A DNA stretch of 64,000 bases from Prostheceraeus crozeri (GCA_907163375.1 CAJQUW010007502.1:186001-250000); one strand, 5' to 3'; positions 12,414 to 24,529 are shown, numbered from the stretch's first letter. Notes: generated by a model not told the origin, from the sequence alone. Numbers and translations are program-made.

Positions 12414-12612
12414 CGCATTCACATTAGACCGATAGCGACAGCGATAAAATCCGGACGATATTTCATTCTATGGTTGAGCTCCGATGTTCACATTGAAACA
12501 ATTTATCGGTGAGAAAATCGCGCTAATGTGAAGAGCAGCTATGCTACATATGTAGAGCAATTTTATTTCAATTTATCGCTATAGCTGTCGTTATCGGTCT
12601 AATGCGAATGCG
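12414..12612. mobile_element. short MITE with about 40-bp inverted ends
   Basis: The 200-bp element begins CGCATTCACATTAGACCGAT and ends with a near-perfect reverse complement (ATCGGTCTAATGCGAATGCG). The match continues inward through GCGACAGCGATAAA against TTTATCGCTATAGCTGTCG. The interior has no coding potential. This is the usual layout of a miniature inverted-repeat transposable element. The flanks show no certain target-site duplication. Confidence 0.8.
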
Positions 12613-13054
12613 CTATAGGGATTGAAAAATCAAAAGAGTGAGTTATAAGAACATTTATTATCGGAAACTTAACATTTTACCATTTCTAAAGTGGGCTATG
12701 CTTTCATGGAAGACTGCTACCCTACATGGTATTTCCTTACATCTACCGGCAGGCTGAAGATTGGGCTTTCATAAAAGGCACACATGCCCAGAAATTATAC
12801 CCAAAATTGCACAACAGGGCAAGATTTGGGGGGTCAAATACTTGCTTGAACCCAATGAAAATATCTTAGAAATCGCAGATAGTCTTTTAGCAGCAAAAAT
12901 CTGTTGGTCTATAACGAAATCTACAGCCATGAAATTCACGCAATAGGCAATTGGGTTGGTGTTGGTAACAATTAGTCAAGCACATGTGCATGCGTCTACA
13001 TCAGTTTAATTATCCTTCGAAGAATCATATTTGCACACTATTATTGTCTTTTAG
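12613..13054. other. upstream of the transporter gene; first exon not found
   Basis: The recognised gene begins with an exon preceded by a splice acceptor (TTTTAG at 13049-13054), so at least one more 5' exon carrying the start codon must lie upstream. I could not identify it in this stretch or further upstream. The open frame at 12984-13202 reads through the acceptor in another frame and is not it. Confidence 0.4.
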
Positions 13055-13449
13055 ATATCGTCAAACTCGGATCAATCCACTTTTTCAACGCGATATCGCG
13101 TGTACACGGCAGTCGATGAACCAGTGCCTCACAGAGTGCCGAATATCATCGTATATTCCAGGCGATGGTATATTGTATGCACGTTTGCATCCTTCAATTT
13201 GATACAGGGAATTATATGGAGCACATGGTGGCGAATGGGAGATGCCATTGATTGCTTGTATGGATGGAGTGGTTGGTTTCACACTGTCATCAATTTTAGT
13301 GGTGGAAGTGTTTTCATTCTCACGTCATTTGCTGTGTGGTACATTGTTTCGATGGTGGGACGTGCAAAAGCTATCACATTTGCCTCCTTTTTACTTACAA
13401 TTGTCGCTGGCTTCCGATGTATTTCTACAGAAAGTTCCACACTTGCGGC
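13055..13449 (+). CDS. SLC49A4: SLC49A4-like, first visible exon
   Basis: The exon opens after TTTTAG and closes at a GTAAGT donor (13450), phase 2. It encodes the N-terminal tail and about the first three membrane helices, with SRRWYIVCTFAS near its start and GFRCIS near its end. No in-frame ATG precedes the first helix, so the initiation codon must be in an upstream exon. Confidence 0.75.
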
Positions 13450-16400
13450 GTAAGTTTTTTTTCAAGCAAAGACTGCAAAAGTCAAGCGATGCATGCTTCT
13501 CACAATACTGTACCATAAAAGATATCCGTATTATGTTATCTCAAACGAATGGTCGTCAATACCTTTCTTTCATTCGGATATTTTCCTAATTGAAAATGCT
13601 GTCAAGGATCGATCCGCAATTATATGTGACTTATATGTGAACTTAGTGATCTATAGACAATGTTGAAATTGTTTAATAGTTAAGAAAATTGAAAATAACT
13701 TTATTGCTGCGTTGGAAGCACGCCTGCTTGAATTTTCCAAAGTAATAAGCTCATAGATGAAGTTGTGAAAATGTTTTTAAATGACTTAGATGTTCAAGTG
13801 ATTTGATAAGGTCTTCTTATAAATGTCTTATACTTTCTGTTGATGTATTTCCATTCAGAACCTCTATCATTGCATCTGTGGGAAGCGGAATCGGCAAAAC
13901 ATTCACGTTGGCTGCCCCAACAGCTATTTCAGTTGTATGGTTCCCAAAGGATCAACGTACTGTCGCAACGGGTATCATGACTGCTGCAGGCAGTAATGCT
14001 GCATTGTCAACTTCTTATCTCTTCCCATCAGTGTTTTTACCGTCGAATACATCGGGAAACTGTTCAAAGTGAGTATTATGTGTGTTTTAGATTATGTGCA
14101 CTTGGCAATCAATGAATAATATCCATTATATTCTTCAGCACAAGCACAACACTTATCAAATCGGTAAACCAAATAATGGTGATTGAATTCATATGCTGTC
14201 TCGTTGCTTCTATCTGCCTCATATCATTCTTTCCGGAAGCTCCTCCTAAACCTCCCAATTGTGTTGCTAATCTACCTCGCTTGAGCATTTCAAAGAGTTT
14301 CCAGCATTCGTTAAGGTAAGTAATTCTGCAGAAATGTCATAATTCTCAACATTGAAATCTGATTCAAAATATTAAATGACATAGAAAATTATTCATTGTA
14401 CATTGATCATCGCTATATAAAGATATATTACTTTATATTGAATTATTATGATTGTGTAAGAATAACATCAACAAAGTATTTTTTAATAAATCCTTGTAAA
14501 GTTGTCTTTTGCTATGTCAAAATTACTGTACCTATTTACTGTTGAGTTACAGATCCGTCAATTTTTGGTTGTCCATGATGGCTCGGGCTCTTTCACATGG
14601 TGGTAGCACTTCCTTGATTGTTTTGTTGGAGGATAACTTTGGAAAGCAAATTTCTATCGTCGGTCGACTTGGGCATTATTTTTGTATATCTGGTATTGTC
14701 GGTTGCTTAATGTTCTGTCTGATCGCTGACTGTATCTGGCGACGACTGAAAACTTTGTTGATAATATTGCTGACGGCTACGACCGTTGTATATGTACTGC
14801 TCACTCTTATCGCCTGCTCTCTTCTGTCTCAGGATCAAGAGATAAGTGAGTCGTGATATTATCCATTCATCCATCTTAATGGAGTTTATGCACTTTTTCC
14901 TTCGGAATGTAATAAAACATTTGATAAACTCTGAATGCCTACACTGTAGCTTGCACTTAAAACCTTAGATCTACAGAGATAATCTGCCGCACATGTGCTT
15001 ATATGTAGTTCTACTGAGGTTGGAGATTTCAACCACACATCGAAAAATACAAAATTGCCCCATAAGGGTATATTTATCAGCAGTATTTAGTGACATAATT
15101 TATGTACAACAGATGTGAAACGTAAAAACACAATCAACACAGACAACTGGCTGAGAAGAGTGGGATGTGCATACTAATTTTTGCACTATTCACACATTTC
15201 CCAAGATTTGTTTTCGTCTCTTGTAGCTGTCGTTCATGTTGGATTCCTCTTGAGTTTCCAGTCCTTCGAACACATCATCGCGACAGAGTTCTTCCGCTAA
15301 TGACTATGTGCATCACATCGATGCGGTCAACGTTCAAAAGTAGTGACGCTTGTTTTTGAAATGTACCATCGACTAATTTTGTACCAGACGGCGATTTGTG
15401 CATTGCGAGAGTTTATACCACATTTCGTACGGTAATGTTGTATTGCGATGTCATTAGATGGTTTTGTTCAAAATAATTCATAAATTTATCTCATTCAGAA
15501 TGCGTCGGATCGAAATACTCACATGTCTCCTCCATTTTACTTTTCCACTGCAATGATTGTCTACAAAAGTCACCGACTTTGACAGTAGCTTTAAACAGGA
15601 ATCCTTTCACGAGTGATATTGTCGCGTACTTTCGTCGAGAATTAGAACTGCGACATTTGTCAACAGATGCAATGTTTACTGGCAACGGTGAAGATAGACA
15701 ACACACAATCAACCAAAGGCATTTCCCAATCTCAATTTAGGTCCAACACCAGCTTGGATTTTAATGTTTTCAACAAAATTCAGAGTGGATTTTGGTCGCC
15801 AGTTTTGATTTTGAAACGAACAATTTGATAAGGTATCCAGTGCAGACGCAAGTGATGTAGACATTTTACGCATCGTTTAGTTGACTCTTTTTTCTCTCTA
15901 ATAGTTGTGACATAATTCAGTGACAAAATTGAACAAAGATTTCCAGCTATAGGCCCGACTGTAATTACTTCTCATTATAAATTTGAAATTCGATTATTAT
16001 AGATAGTTCATAGATATACAAGTTTTATTGTTTTCTAATAAAAGCCACATGATGCTCTGGGTACTGATCCTCCCTAAAGATATTTGATTCAACACGTCGA
16101 TCCCTTCATGTTGCATGATTGAAATGAAAGTTGTTTGGTCATTTTCAATAATGGTGAAAGACTGCCCCATGATGATTATCATTCAAGTGAAGAATTGGAA
16201 GTAGCAAATGAAGATGCTTAGGGTTTAGCTCGGAAGAGACGTGGAGACTTTGGAAGACATAAAATAGGAAAATACAAAATTATTGGCGTTCAGCTACAAA
16301 GCGTTTCTACTCAAGGTTGGTCCAGTCATCACCCAACTGATGCTGTGTGATCATTTTCAGCAGAGAGACTTCGCCATGATGATCCTCGTTTAAGTGAAGA

Positions 16401-19400
16401 ATTGGAAGTAGGCTTGCTTTTCCATTCAATCATTGTTCTTTTCATCTAGTTTTTGGATTTGGAACTCTTCTGCTTTGCGTGTACATTAAACTCTCATCTT
16501 TAAATGCAATCACTGCAATGTTGATTATGGTAATGAAGGTGTGCATTGTCTTCAGAATGAGACCTTATCTGTTAATTTTTGTTGGATAATTATAAAGTTA
16601 TGCTATATTTAAAATTTAGTCACGTTTTTTTATGCCGCACCCTGTATCTCTCGATAAAGCTGAGTAATATTTTCATCGAAACAGTCGAAGATAGTTCAAC
16701 TGTATATCATTCGTATTGATAAACACTTGATTGTTGCAGCATGAGAGCCAGGTTACAGGTCATCTGATCACTTCATGTGCTCAAGCATCAAAAATGAGTC
16801 GCATTGGTCGAACTGTGAACTCAATGTGCCTATTTAGATATTTGAACTATCCTAGCATTACATTGATCGCATGACCAAATACAGAATCTTTGTATGCGAT
16901 ATTCACACAATAAGTCGGACCCAAAACTTCCTTTTTTTGTAATCCATCGACCTTTTATCATGGGGTAGGTCTTTTTTCAGTATGCCGACAGCATGAATTT
17001 ATGTTATGTTGTCCAACACATTAGTCATGCTGACAGTGTAATTTAGTCATGCTTCATTATTTGTGTCGCCCTTAATAACCCATCGTACCATCCAATCATT
17101 TTTCTAGAGAGTTCTCTGTTTACCAAAAAAGCTGCACTAATTGTGGAATATGTTCATAGATGCTGAACTGTACAGCGCCTAACCCGCTGTCCTGTGCTCC
17201 TAGTGAGGGAACGCCGGATTCAGAAGTTTACGAAGCCCGATATATTCAAGGAAAACTGATAGACAGCTCTTTTGCAAATTTGCAAATTTTTCGAAGAGTT
17301 TCATTCCAATACATAGAAGACTGATTGGACGGCAACTGCTTGGCAACTGTGGATCTTTGTATGGCTTGAGCACGGCCCCCTTTTTCGTCATTCTACATAC
17401 TTTTAGTATCCTATGTCGGTCGAGGCAGGTTGAGAACAGATCGATTAGTCAAGAAACGCAACTTTCGTGCAGATCTGGGTGCTCAAGGTGAAGTCCATCG
17501 TGTCCCGAACTTTTTGGCTGTCTTCAGTGTCTTGATGGCTTTTCTCACCTCCCAGACTGAGAATGATGTCCTACGGCAATTACAATCACCTGAGTAGATT
17601 TCTGGATGGGGAAAATTTGGCATGGAAGTTAAGACATTCTTTGGGGACTTATAAACGTTTACAACGGTGAGACTGACGTTCACTCGATGTGCGAGTTACT
17701 GTATATCGCTGTCGGGCGGAGACTGGGCAAGAAGTTGACCTGTACATCCTCATAAGTTTTGCGACGCCGTGGTGTCTGGTGGATCATTTTGACTGCGGTG
17801 AAATCGCTTACCTTAATGTCATTATCTTGTGTGGATAGTGTCTCCTGAAGAAGGATCACCGATGGAGTTTAAGGTGCACAGTTGCGGATAACCTCGAACT
17901 TTGCCTATGCTAGACCCTCAACATTCAGTTGGAAAGTTGATGGGCCAGTGGGAGGGAGAAAGTTTGCTGTCGCTGTTTTAGAGCTACTGTGGGGATTTTC
18001 CTCGATGACGACCTGAGAAGCCTCATCTCTCCTCCTGCCGAACGCGGCTCCTCGCACTGGATCGCTTGAAGTCTCGCTAACGCAGTTTCTCGAGATATCT
18101 TTATGGGCCTTCATCATCATCATTTTAGTTGAGAGAAGTTAGCCTATCATCTGTCAAAAAAAAAGATCGTTGCGAGGGACCACGGCGTGGACGTCTCTCT
18201 CCCCCCCCCATCCATCCATCCAAAGAATGAAGTCACTGATACCTACTTTAGCCTAAATACCCAAACTTGTAATAATACTTATAATCATAAAGCAATTCGC
18301 ATATTTGAGGAAAGTTAAGTTCTCCAATTTTGGGAATCGTGGAATCCATGAATGCACTTGCGATAAAGTTAAGTTCAGACCATTACGCAACAGAAAAGGT
18401 AAATAACAACAATGAAAACAATAAGTGAAAAATGAAATTACATCGGAGAGAAGCCACTATTGAACAGCTTAATCTCCGAAATTTGGAAGCAGCTGTTATG
18501 ATGTGATGAGATTATCTTTGGTATAGAGGAAACTTCTACGAATGATCCATACAAGACGGTAAAGGATGCGAGGATCATAAAGTTCATCGGTAAAATATTG
18601 AAAAAGTTTGAAGCACATTATCGTTCCTCTGTATACGAAAGATCTACAGAATTTGCACAGGAGATATTATATTCAAATCCAATGGCTAGCTCTAATTGAG
18701 TCAAAGCAAGCCACGGTCCTCAATATCCAACCGAAAATCCGATTTCGTGATAATGCATGTATATCGAATAAACTCTGTTCAAATGATCGTCACATTTCAG
18801 ATACTGACATTCGTTTTACAGTTCAGTTGTTTTCAAATAAATTGAAAATAGACAAGTCACTCCCTTCTATTTACGACTTTTATTCGAAAAAAGCTTCGAA
18901 AAATGAGTACCCGACGCGCTTCGTCCAAAGACAGTTTCAAGGGTGACGTACAAATGTGGAAGGAGCCTTAAATACTGCTTTAGCACAGTTGTGGCAACTC
19001 ATTAAAATTTTTTCATGACGTTTATTAAGTTTTGGCACTGTCATCGATATGAAGCGAGCTTCTGCCATCCTAGTTTTAATCGCATTGAATTGTTGAATAA
19101 TAGTCTTACAACTATAGTCAGTTATTTCCACACCATGACATTTCTCTACCAGCATGAAATTTCAGATGATGGTCGCTCAAGGCACTCTTGCTTGGAATCT
19201 CAGTTACGAATGATGCGTTCGTGTTCTTGATAGCGAAGTGTAGAAGGTTGACAACTTTTTCCAACATAAAGGTCATTGCACCATAAGCAATAAAAACCAT
19301 AAAATAAATATCTGATTTTGCAGTTGTATTTAGGACCAATAACGTTGCATGCATTGCAATTACATTCTTCTTTGGGTTTTCTTTTATCAGTTGAAATAAT

Positions 19401-22400
19401 TTTTCTCCTGGTTTAGTTGAAAACGTTACCAGAATGTCATATTTAACTTTTAACTTATTTAATTTTCTCAAATGGCCATCACTTACAAAATCGAATGATA
19501 AGTGGATGCTGTCTGATTTGGCAGACGACATTTTATTGTATTTTTTTCATTTCGACATATTTATGATCAAACCTAAATCCGTTGCATTTTATTCGATTAC
19601 TCATAGTGTTTATCATAGAGTCAGAGGCTATGTCTGCATCAGAACTGTAATCATTAATATATTTTGTACTATTTTTGGGAAAAATATTTTCTACTTGTAA
19701 GCCAACTAATCTCTATGTAGAGTTATGCCCGAATGCCATGTCTTACTAAACCATTTGTATTGTAAGACTGCTATCTACTGATATGCTTAGGTCTAAGAAA
19801 TTGCTGCAATCATCCCTAGGGACTTCCACTGTGAAGTGAATATTTTTGCCAATAGAGTTAAACTCTTCCACCATGTTCGAAAATATTTCCTCATCCTTGT
19901 AGAACGACCCATTCGTCTTACACTCACTTGCCAAGTGCATCTTCAAAAGCCGAGGCCCACTTTTGGGCCACATGGCTCACCTTGAGAACTACTGGTTTAA
20001 AACTTCGAAGTAGACCTAAGCATTACCCATAGAGTAAGTATACTTACACTTAATCTATGGCATTACCTAAGTAAGGTGATGCCTAATACTCATGCTTTGA
20101 ACGGCCCATGTTAGCGCATATTTGGGTAAACCATCTCATTAAACACAATTTGCAGCTCAACTTTTCAAAAAAAACAGTGCCATGGTTATTGATATTTTTT
20201 TGAATGAGTAGCTCTCGTTCATGCATTTATAACAATTTTACTAATGCTGAAACAATTTCGCTTTATTTTCCTTTTTTCAGATAACCGCCTGATCGTTGCC
20301 TTCTTCATCATTGCTGGATTCGTTTCCAGTGGATATGTGCCGTTATTTGCAGAACTAGCGTGTGAGATTTCTTACCCGGCAGATGAATTTGTTGTTAATG
20401 GCATTCAAGGAATTGCAATAGGACTTGTTTGGTTTGTTTTATCTGGCTGCCGTATATTTCTAGATACTGGTAAGTACACAATCTTTCATTCTGAATATCG
20501 AATTTCCTGTTAAGTCGTCTTCATAGTATTGTTAACTTAATATTTTAATATTCGTATTGATAGTAGCATGTATTGTCACTTTATTTGATCTCTTGGAAAA
20601 TTACCCTGCCTTCTTAAATTCAACGCATCTCAGCTGAAAAATTATGCAGAGTTCATCCTTAGTGATTTCTGGGTAGCCAGAATTTGAATCATAGTAAGCG
20701 GCTCGTTCTGTTTAAGGTTAGCAAGCGTTTGAATACAACAGTAAATGATGCTTGAATAATTAATTGTAATTTTTGGAAATTCCCTCAAGATGCTTTCCTG
20801 TTCAGAATTAAGACGTATAAGTAATCATCAGCTATATGCAGCCACCAACAAAATGCAATTTTTGATAAATATAGAATGTGCATGTATTCATTCGTAAGAG
20901 TGCATGTTCACAATTCGAAATATGCAGACGCGATGGTTGCTTTTCAAACCGCATTTTTGACTCTATCGCGCCCGCAAGGGAACTGACATATGACCCACAA
21001 CTTGTCCTGCCAATAAAATACTGCTATAATTATGTCACATAGCATTTGATAAATTGAAACCTGAAGCCTCTTAATCGACAATTCAATAATCGAATGGATC
21101 CTAGCTTTCTTGAAGACAGAACTGAATGTGTGCACGTCGATTGTGGCATCAACAATTTCTCAAACGTAACTTCTAGTATTCCTCAAGGCTCCGTCCTGTC
21201 GCCATATCTGCCTTCCTTTGTGACTGATTCTTTTCGCACTCCAAACTTTCCATGCCACGTTATGCAAATGACTTTCCATTTTTTGTACCCATTTTTCGAA
21301 AATCTAATGATCAAAATTTTTATGAAGTCCACATGTGTAAAGTAACCTTGCAAAATGGAGTGAAAAAATTGCCTACCTCTGAATGTCAACAGATGCATAA
21401 CTGTACATGATTTGTAGGTAAACTTATAGACGATAAAACAGTCATTGCACCTATAGTTATCATTCAGCAAGCTACAGAGATTTCATGCTTCTGAATTTTA
21501 AATTCATTAGCTAGGGCACTGAAGAGAGACTTATTTGGTTTGCTAATTAGGTTAGCTTTTATGTCATATTTGTCCACAAGCTTGTGGATTTGTTTGTTAG
21601 TCCCATCATTTACAAAATCTTAATGTAAATTAGTTTTTTGCTCAGCATATTGTTTTTTCGTATTTTTTGTTTTCTTGTTTACGAGAAGATCCTTATCACT
21701 GAAGCCGTTATTGCGACAGTTATTTTTTAAAGTCTCAGTAGCAATTTTGTGAAGGAAGAAAAGAGTAATTTAAAAGTTACTTTCAAACCCAAGTTTTTAA
21801 ACATGATTTTATAACCATGTTTTGCTCATAATTTCAAAAAAATTGTCAAAGATGGATTCAAAGTCCTGCTTTTATAATGTGTCACAAACATGATCGTAAA
21901 GCCTTAACCCGTGCTTTAAAGATCTTAGTAATTTGTGACCATGATATGGACCTGTTGATTTGTTGATAGGGCTTGCGTCTTGATGTTTAATTCACAGCAG
22001 GGATGGTCCGCGTGTGAGAAAACGTGAGAAATTGTGAGAAACGGAAAGATGTGCGAGAAAATGTGAGAAATGCATCTTTTTGAGAAAATTTGGCTTCAGT
22101 TTTATCCGATTGAAACATTGCATCAGATCTACATCTCTGCAATCATCATAAAGCACTTGGTTGTGAGGTTGATAATCAACAAATTGCACAAATTGCTTCT
22201 TCCATTTGATCACAAGCATTGAGTATCAGTTTTCCTTCGCAGCCTATATTAAGTTGCAAAAGGCTGAAATCCGCGTATTTCCTATATTGGAGGGACTATA
22301 ATTAGGACACCCAGCTTTATTTGGACATATCATCACCAGAGAACAGAGCATAACCCACCAAAATTTCCTGATATTTATACAATTAACAGCCCTATTTGGG

Positions 22401-24527
22401 ATATTTTTCCTTGCTCTTTGCTATGGATTTAAGTTCGATTTTGGCGCTCTTTCCAGCATCAGCGTGTTTTCACAGCTACTATCCTCATCAAGAAAGCCTA
22501 AGCTCGAGTAAAAAAACAGAAGCGTTGCTTCATCACGAAAACGTTCTTCCATACGATCATTGGTGACGAGTTATCTGTCATGATTCATCGAAGTGAATCC
22601 GTCCGTTTTCTCAACGAAAAGAGTAGAGCTTTGAATGTAGAACTGCATCAGCTAGAAGAAAGCACTCCATGCAGTGCAAATGTAGAATGTGTCGAATGAA
22701 CATTGCGCACACTGTGACGCGATGAACAAGATGACATAGACGATTCCATCGTGTCAGTGTAAATGATGAAGAGGAAGATTACCTGCCGGGCGATCCAGAA
22801 CCGATGGTCGGGGAAAATGAAGTTCACCGGTGCGTCTACTGCGCCTGTAGGTTTGGACACTGCAGAGAGGTATTGAAACTTGTGCACATACGCAGTACTG
22901 AGTATTGCGTTTATATTCTCTTGCGATTTACCTCAGTATTATGAATTTGATTTTTTGAATCAAAAGGTTCACAAGCAAATGGAAACCATTTAAAAGCAGC
23001 TGAAGCAAGTCTGCAACGAAAGATAAGACCCCGAGCGATGGTTGCATTATTGACAAATTATGGTCCAAGGGATGGATATTCAAAACATTGAGGTGTTTGC
23101 AGTGAATGTGGTTTAGCCTACATGAGATGTATCCAATTGGCTGAAGCAGATTGCTTGGGTCTCGAATCCAACAATTTTATTCTTCGCTGTTGGGTCTGGA
23201 GACCGGACCCATTCAGACCCAAGTTTCCTGTCTTATTAACGATTGCAAAACAAGTATTTGTCATCCAAGCGTCAAGCACCCGATCCAATCGCTTAATTCA
23301 GTACGGTCGTTGAGCATGAACGGACAAGGGGCAGAATCTCTCCACTTGTCTCGGAATCCTCAGTAATTATTGCAGATCAATATAGCTGACTAGATTACTA
23401 TTAGAACAAATAGAAACTAATAAAATAGAATTTTTCAGAAATTTGCTTAAAAAGCTTATAGTTAAAAAATACTACAACTTTTGAAAAGCATGACTCTCAC
23501 TTTGTTGCAAGCTGATTTGTGGATGTACACTGAAGCTACATCATGGTCTGTAGACATTCTGAAACGTTGGACCATCAATGTATAGTCCAGCAGATACTAC
23601 ACAAATAATCAATCTTAAATATATTGTGCTAATAAGTTTATATCATTAGATATCATTGGAAAAATTCAAAATACTGCGTTTGAAAATTAGTCATGAGGTT
23701 GCTCATACAAATATCACAAAACTGCATTATATAATGATCAAATAGTAGGCCTAACATTACATAATACTCGCATGCCACTGCAATAAAGTTATATGCTAGT
23801 AATTGTCAAATTACTCGAATTACATAATACTTTGTGTATTGTTCCCTCCTTCAAGCTTTCATTTCACCTTGGGTCTGTGTCCAAGATTTGCACCCAATGA
23901 TCATGAGTACTTCAAACACAGTTTTGATTACTTTATCATTGTTATCGGCGTTGAGAGAAATTCATCATCATTTGATGTGAGAAATTTGTTATTTTGTGAT
24001 GCGAGAAAATGTGAGAAATTGATCATCGTAGCGGACCATCCCTGTCACAGCAAGAGAAAATTAAGACAAGTTGTCCAGTATTTATATGATATTACATTGT
24101 CTATTCATGTTTGAGAGGTGATTTCGAAGATTCAGAATACCTACAAGGAATGGAGTTTCTGGCTACTGAAAAATGTAAGTGCCGGTAGTAAACTTGCGCA
24201 TAGCCTATATATTGTCGACCTTTCAGATGCACACGCTAGAGCAACTCGATCTATTCATCTAAACAGGTTGTTCAATTGAAATCTATTTAAAATGCAGGAA
24301 TTAAAAACAAAGAAAGCGACCTTTGTTTTGAAAAATGCAAAACAACATTCCTATTTTTCCTAATATTCCGTATTCCTGTTTCAGATGTATTCTGGGCGCT
24401 GCCTACACTTGTTGCAACAACGACAATCGCACTCGTTATGGTTATTTTGCTGAAACCAGATTACAGAAGACAAGAAATTGATTTGGAAGACGTCAATGAT
24501 TATAGACACCTAAATGAAGCAACTTAA
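13055..24527 (+). CDS. SLC49A4: SLC49A4/DIRC2-like major facilitator transporter (six exons, 5' exon missing)
   Basis: Six exons (13055-13449, 13859-14068, 14139-14315, 14553-14845, 20281-20469, 24385-24527) join through GT-AG introns with consistent phases into 468 codons plus a stop; human DIRC2/SLC49A4 is of similar length. The start of the fold reads SRRWYIVCTFASFNLIQG then a Trp-rich stretch, matching the 'RRW...W.TW' opening of the SLC49 family. Later come a 'VGRAKAI' loop with 'GFRCI', the 'VWFPKDQRTVATGI' segment (equivalent to the WF..ER.TATAI motif of FLVCR/DIRC2 proteins), a PEAPPKPP cytoplasmic loop and further hydrophobic helices. In vertebrates the family member is a lysosomal membrane pyridoxine/metabolite transporter. 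The location here is inferred. The large introns (5.4 and 3.9 kb) are filled with transposon debris. The N-terminal exon is not identified. Confidence 0.75.
13859..14068 (+). CDS. SLC49A4: SLC49A4-like exon (WFP.DQRT motif)
   Basis: Bounded by TTCAG (13858) and GTGAGT (14069). It encodes a Gly-rich helix, the family motif VVWFPKDQRTVATGIMTAAG and the next helix, ending in a luminal-type loop with NTSGNC, a possible N-glycosylation site. The intron upstream is about 410 bp and the one downstream 70 bp. Confidence 0.8.
14139..14315 (+). CDS. SLC49A4: SLC49A4-like exon (PPKPP loop)
   Basis: Bounded by TTCAG (14138) and GTAAGT (14316). It encodes one hydrophobic helix (IEFICCLVASICLISFF) followed by PEAPPKPP, the proline-rich start of the central cytoplasmic loop that divides the two six-helix halves in this family. 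Confidence 0.8.
14553..14845 (+). CDS. SLC49A4: SLC49A4-like exon (second half of the fold)
   Basis: Bounded by TTACAG (14552) and GTGAGT (14846). It carries three hydrophobic segments, with the loop 'ADCIWRRLKT' between two of them, as in the second MFS half of DIRC2-type proteins ('ADFIRGMLK' in the vertebrate relative, from memory). The next intron is 5.4 kb and holds LINE and Penelope-like debris. Confidence 0.75.
15360..17195. other. long-intron sequence, nothing firm
   Basis: Intronic DNA. A minus-strand frame at 15491-15712 is protein-like and meets a GTGAGT, but no neighbour exon could be tied to it. Two copies of an approximately 35-bp segment ending GTGAAGAATTGGAAGTAG lie at about 16166-16206 and 16376-16411, a diverged direct duplication. 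No RNA gene was seen. Confidence 0.35.
17200..18125 (-). mobile_element. degenerate LINE fragment with endonuclease, minus strand
   Basis: Read from 18125 downwards on the minus strand, the fragment contains an endonuclease opening similar to 'LQ.NV.GL', then 'LLQETLSTQDNDIKVSDF' (the QE motif of the apurinic endonuclease), later 'LTVVNVYKSP', and finally RT motif 'KPYKDPQLPSSCRPISLL' before it stops near 17200. Several frames are needed and stops intervene, so it is an old copy truncated in the RT. It lies inside the 5.4-kb intron of the transporter gene. Confidence 0.65.
18130..18935. other. intron sequence, nothing recognised
   Basis: It has a poly-C/CCAT run at about 18200-18222. The plus-strand frame at 18608-18946 is 112 codons and rich in basic and polar residues, with no family I recognise. 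It may belong to the adjacent Penelope-like debris. Confidence 0.3.
18940..19980 (-). mobile_element. degenerate Penelope-like element (RT end plus GIY-YIG region)
   Basis: On the minus strand the RT C-terminal part appears first (around 19973-19746: 'FNSIGKNIHFTVEVPRDD' then 'NFLDLSISVD', matching the F.NS.H..I.FT.E....FLDI pattern of Penelope-like elements). Further on, about 19360-19190, comes a Cys-rich stretch 'CLWCNDLYVGKSCQPSTLR', which fits the GIY-YIG endonuclease that follows the RT in this class. The parts fall in several frames, so the copy is dead and old. It lies in the same intron as the LINE fragment. Confidence 0.65.
20281..20469 (+). CDS. SLC49A4: SLC49A4-like exon (late helices)
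   Basis: Bounded by CTTTTTTCAG (20280) and GTAAGT (20470). It encodes 'NRLIVAFFIIAGFVSSGYVPLF', then an acidic 'ELACEISYPADEF' loop and another helix, matching the 'P.FFEL..E..YP..EG' segment of DIRC2-like transporters. The frame joins correctly to the exons on both sides. Confidence 0.8.
21040..21350 (+). mobile_element. LINE reverse-transcriptase fragment, plus strand
   Basis: A short piece reads FLEDRTECVHVDCG followed by IPQGSVLSPYLPSFVTD, the conserved 'R...V.V.G..S....V..G.PQGSVLSP' block of LINE RTs just before the YADD box. The frame around the expected YADD position is corrupted. Only about 300 bp survives. It lies in the 3.9-kb intron. Confidence 0.7.
21365..21625 (-). mobile_element. 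possible second Penelope-like fragment
   Basis: On the minus strand, 'KYDIKANLISKPNKSLFSAL' and then 'RCNDCFIVYKFTYKSC' resemble the segment of Penelope-like elements between the RT and the GIY-YIG domain. The same layout (KYDI...KPGEKLF, then a Cys-rich part) occurs in the copy at 18940-19980. Very short and decayed, hence the low confidence. Confidence 0.35.
21998..24044. mobile_element. hAT-type element with inverted ends and TSD
   Basis: The left end CAGGGATGGTCCGCG (21998) is answered at the right by its complement, CGGACCATCCCTG (ending 24044). Sub-terminal GTGAGAAA repeats occur near both ends. The direct repeat TCACAGCA flanks the element (21992-21999 and 24045-24052); its last CA overlaps the element's first bases, as if one CA had been lost. 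The 8-bp duplication and the CAGGG...CCCTG ends are typical of hAT elements. The interior (2 kb) shows no transposase that I could recognise, so the copy is non-autonomous or decayed. It lies in the last intron of the transporter gene. Confidence 0.8.
24385..24527 (+). CDS. SLC49A4: SLC49A4-like terminal exon
   Basis: It follows TGTTTCAG (24384) and ends with TAA at 24525-24527. It encodes the last membrane helix (WALPTLVATTTIALVMVILL) and a short cytoplasmic tail that ends with DYRHLNEAT and has an acidic stretch (EIDLEDVND). Frame and phase fit the previous exon. Confidence 0.8.
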
Positions 24528-24529
24528 TT

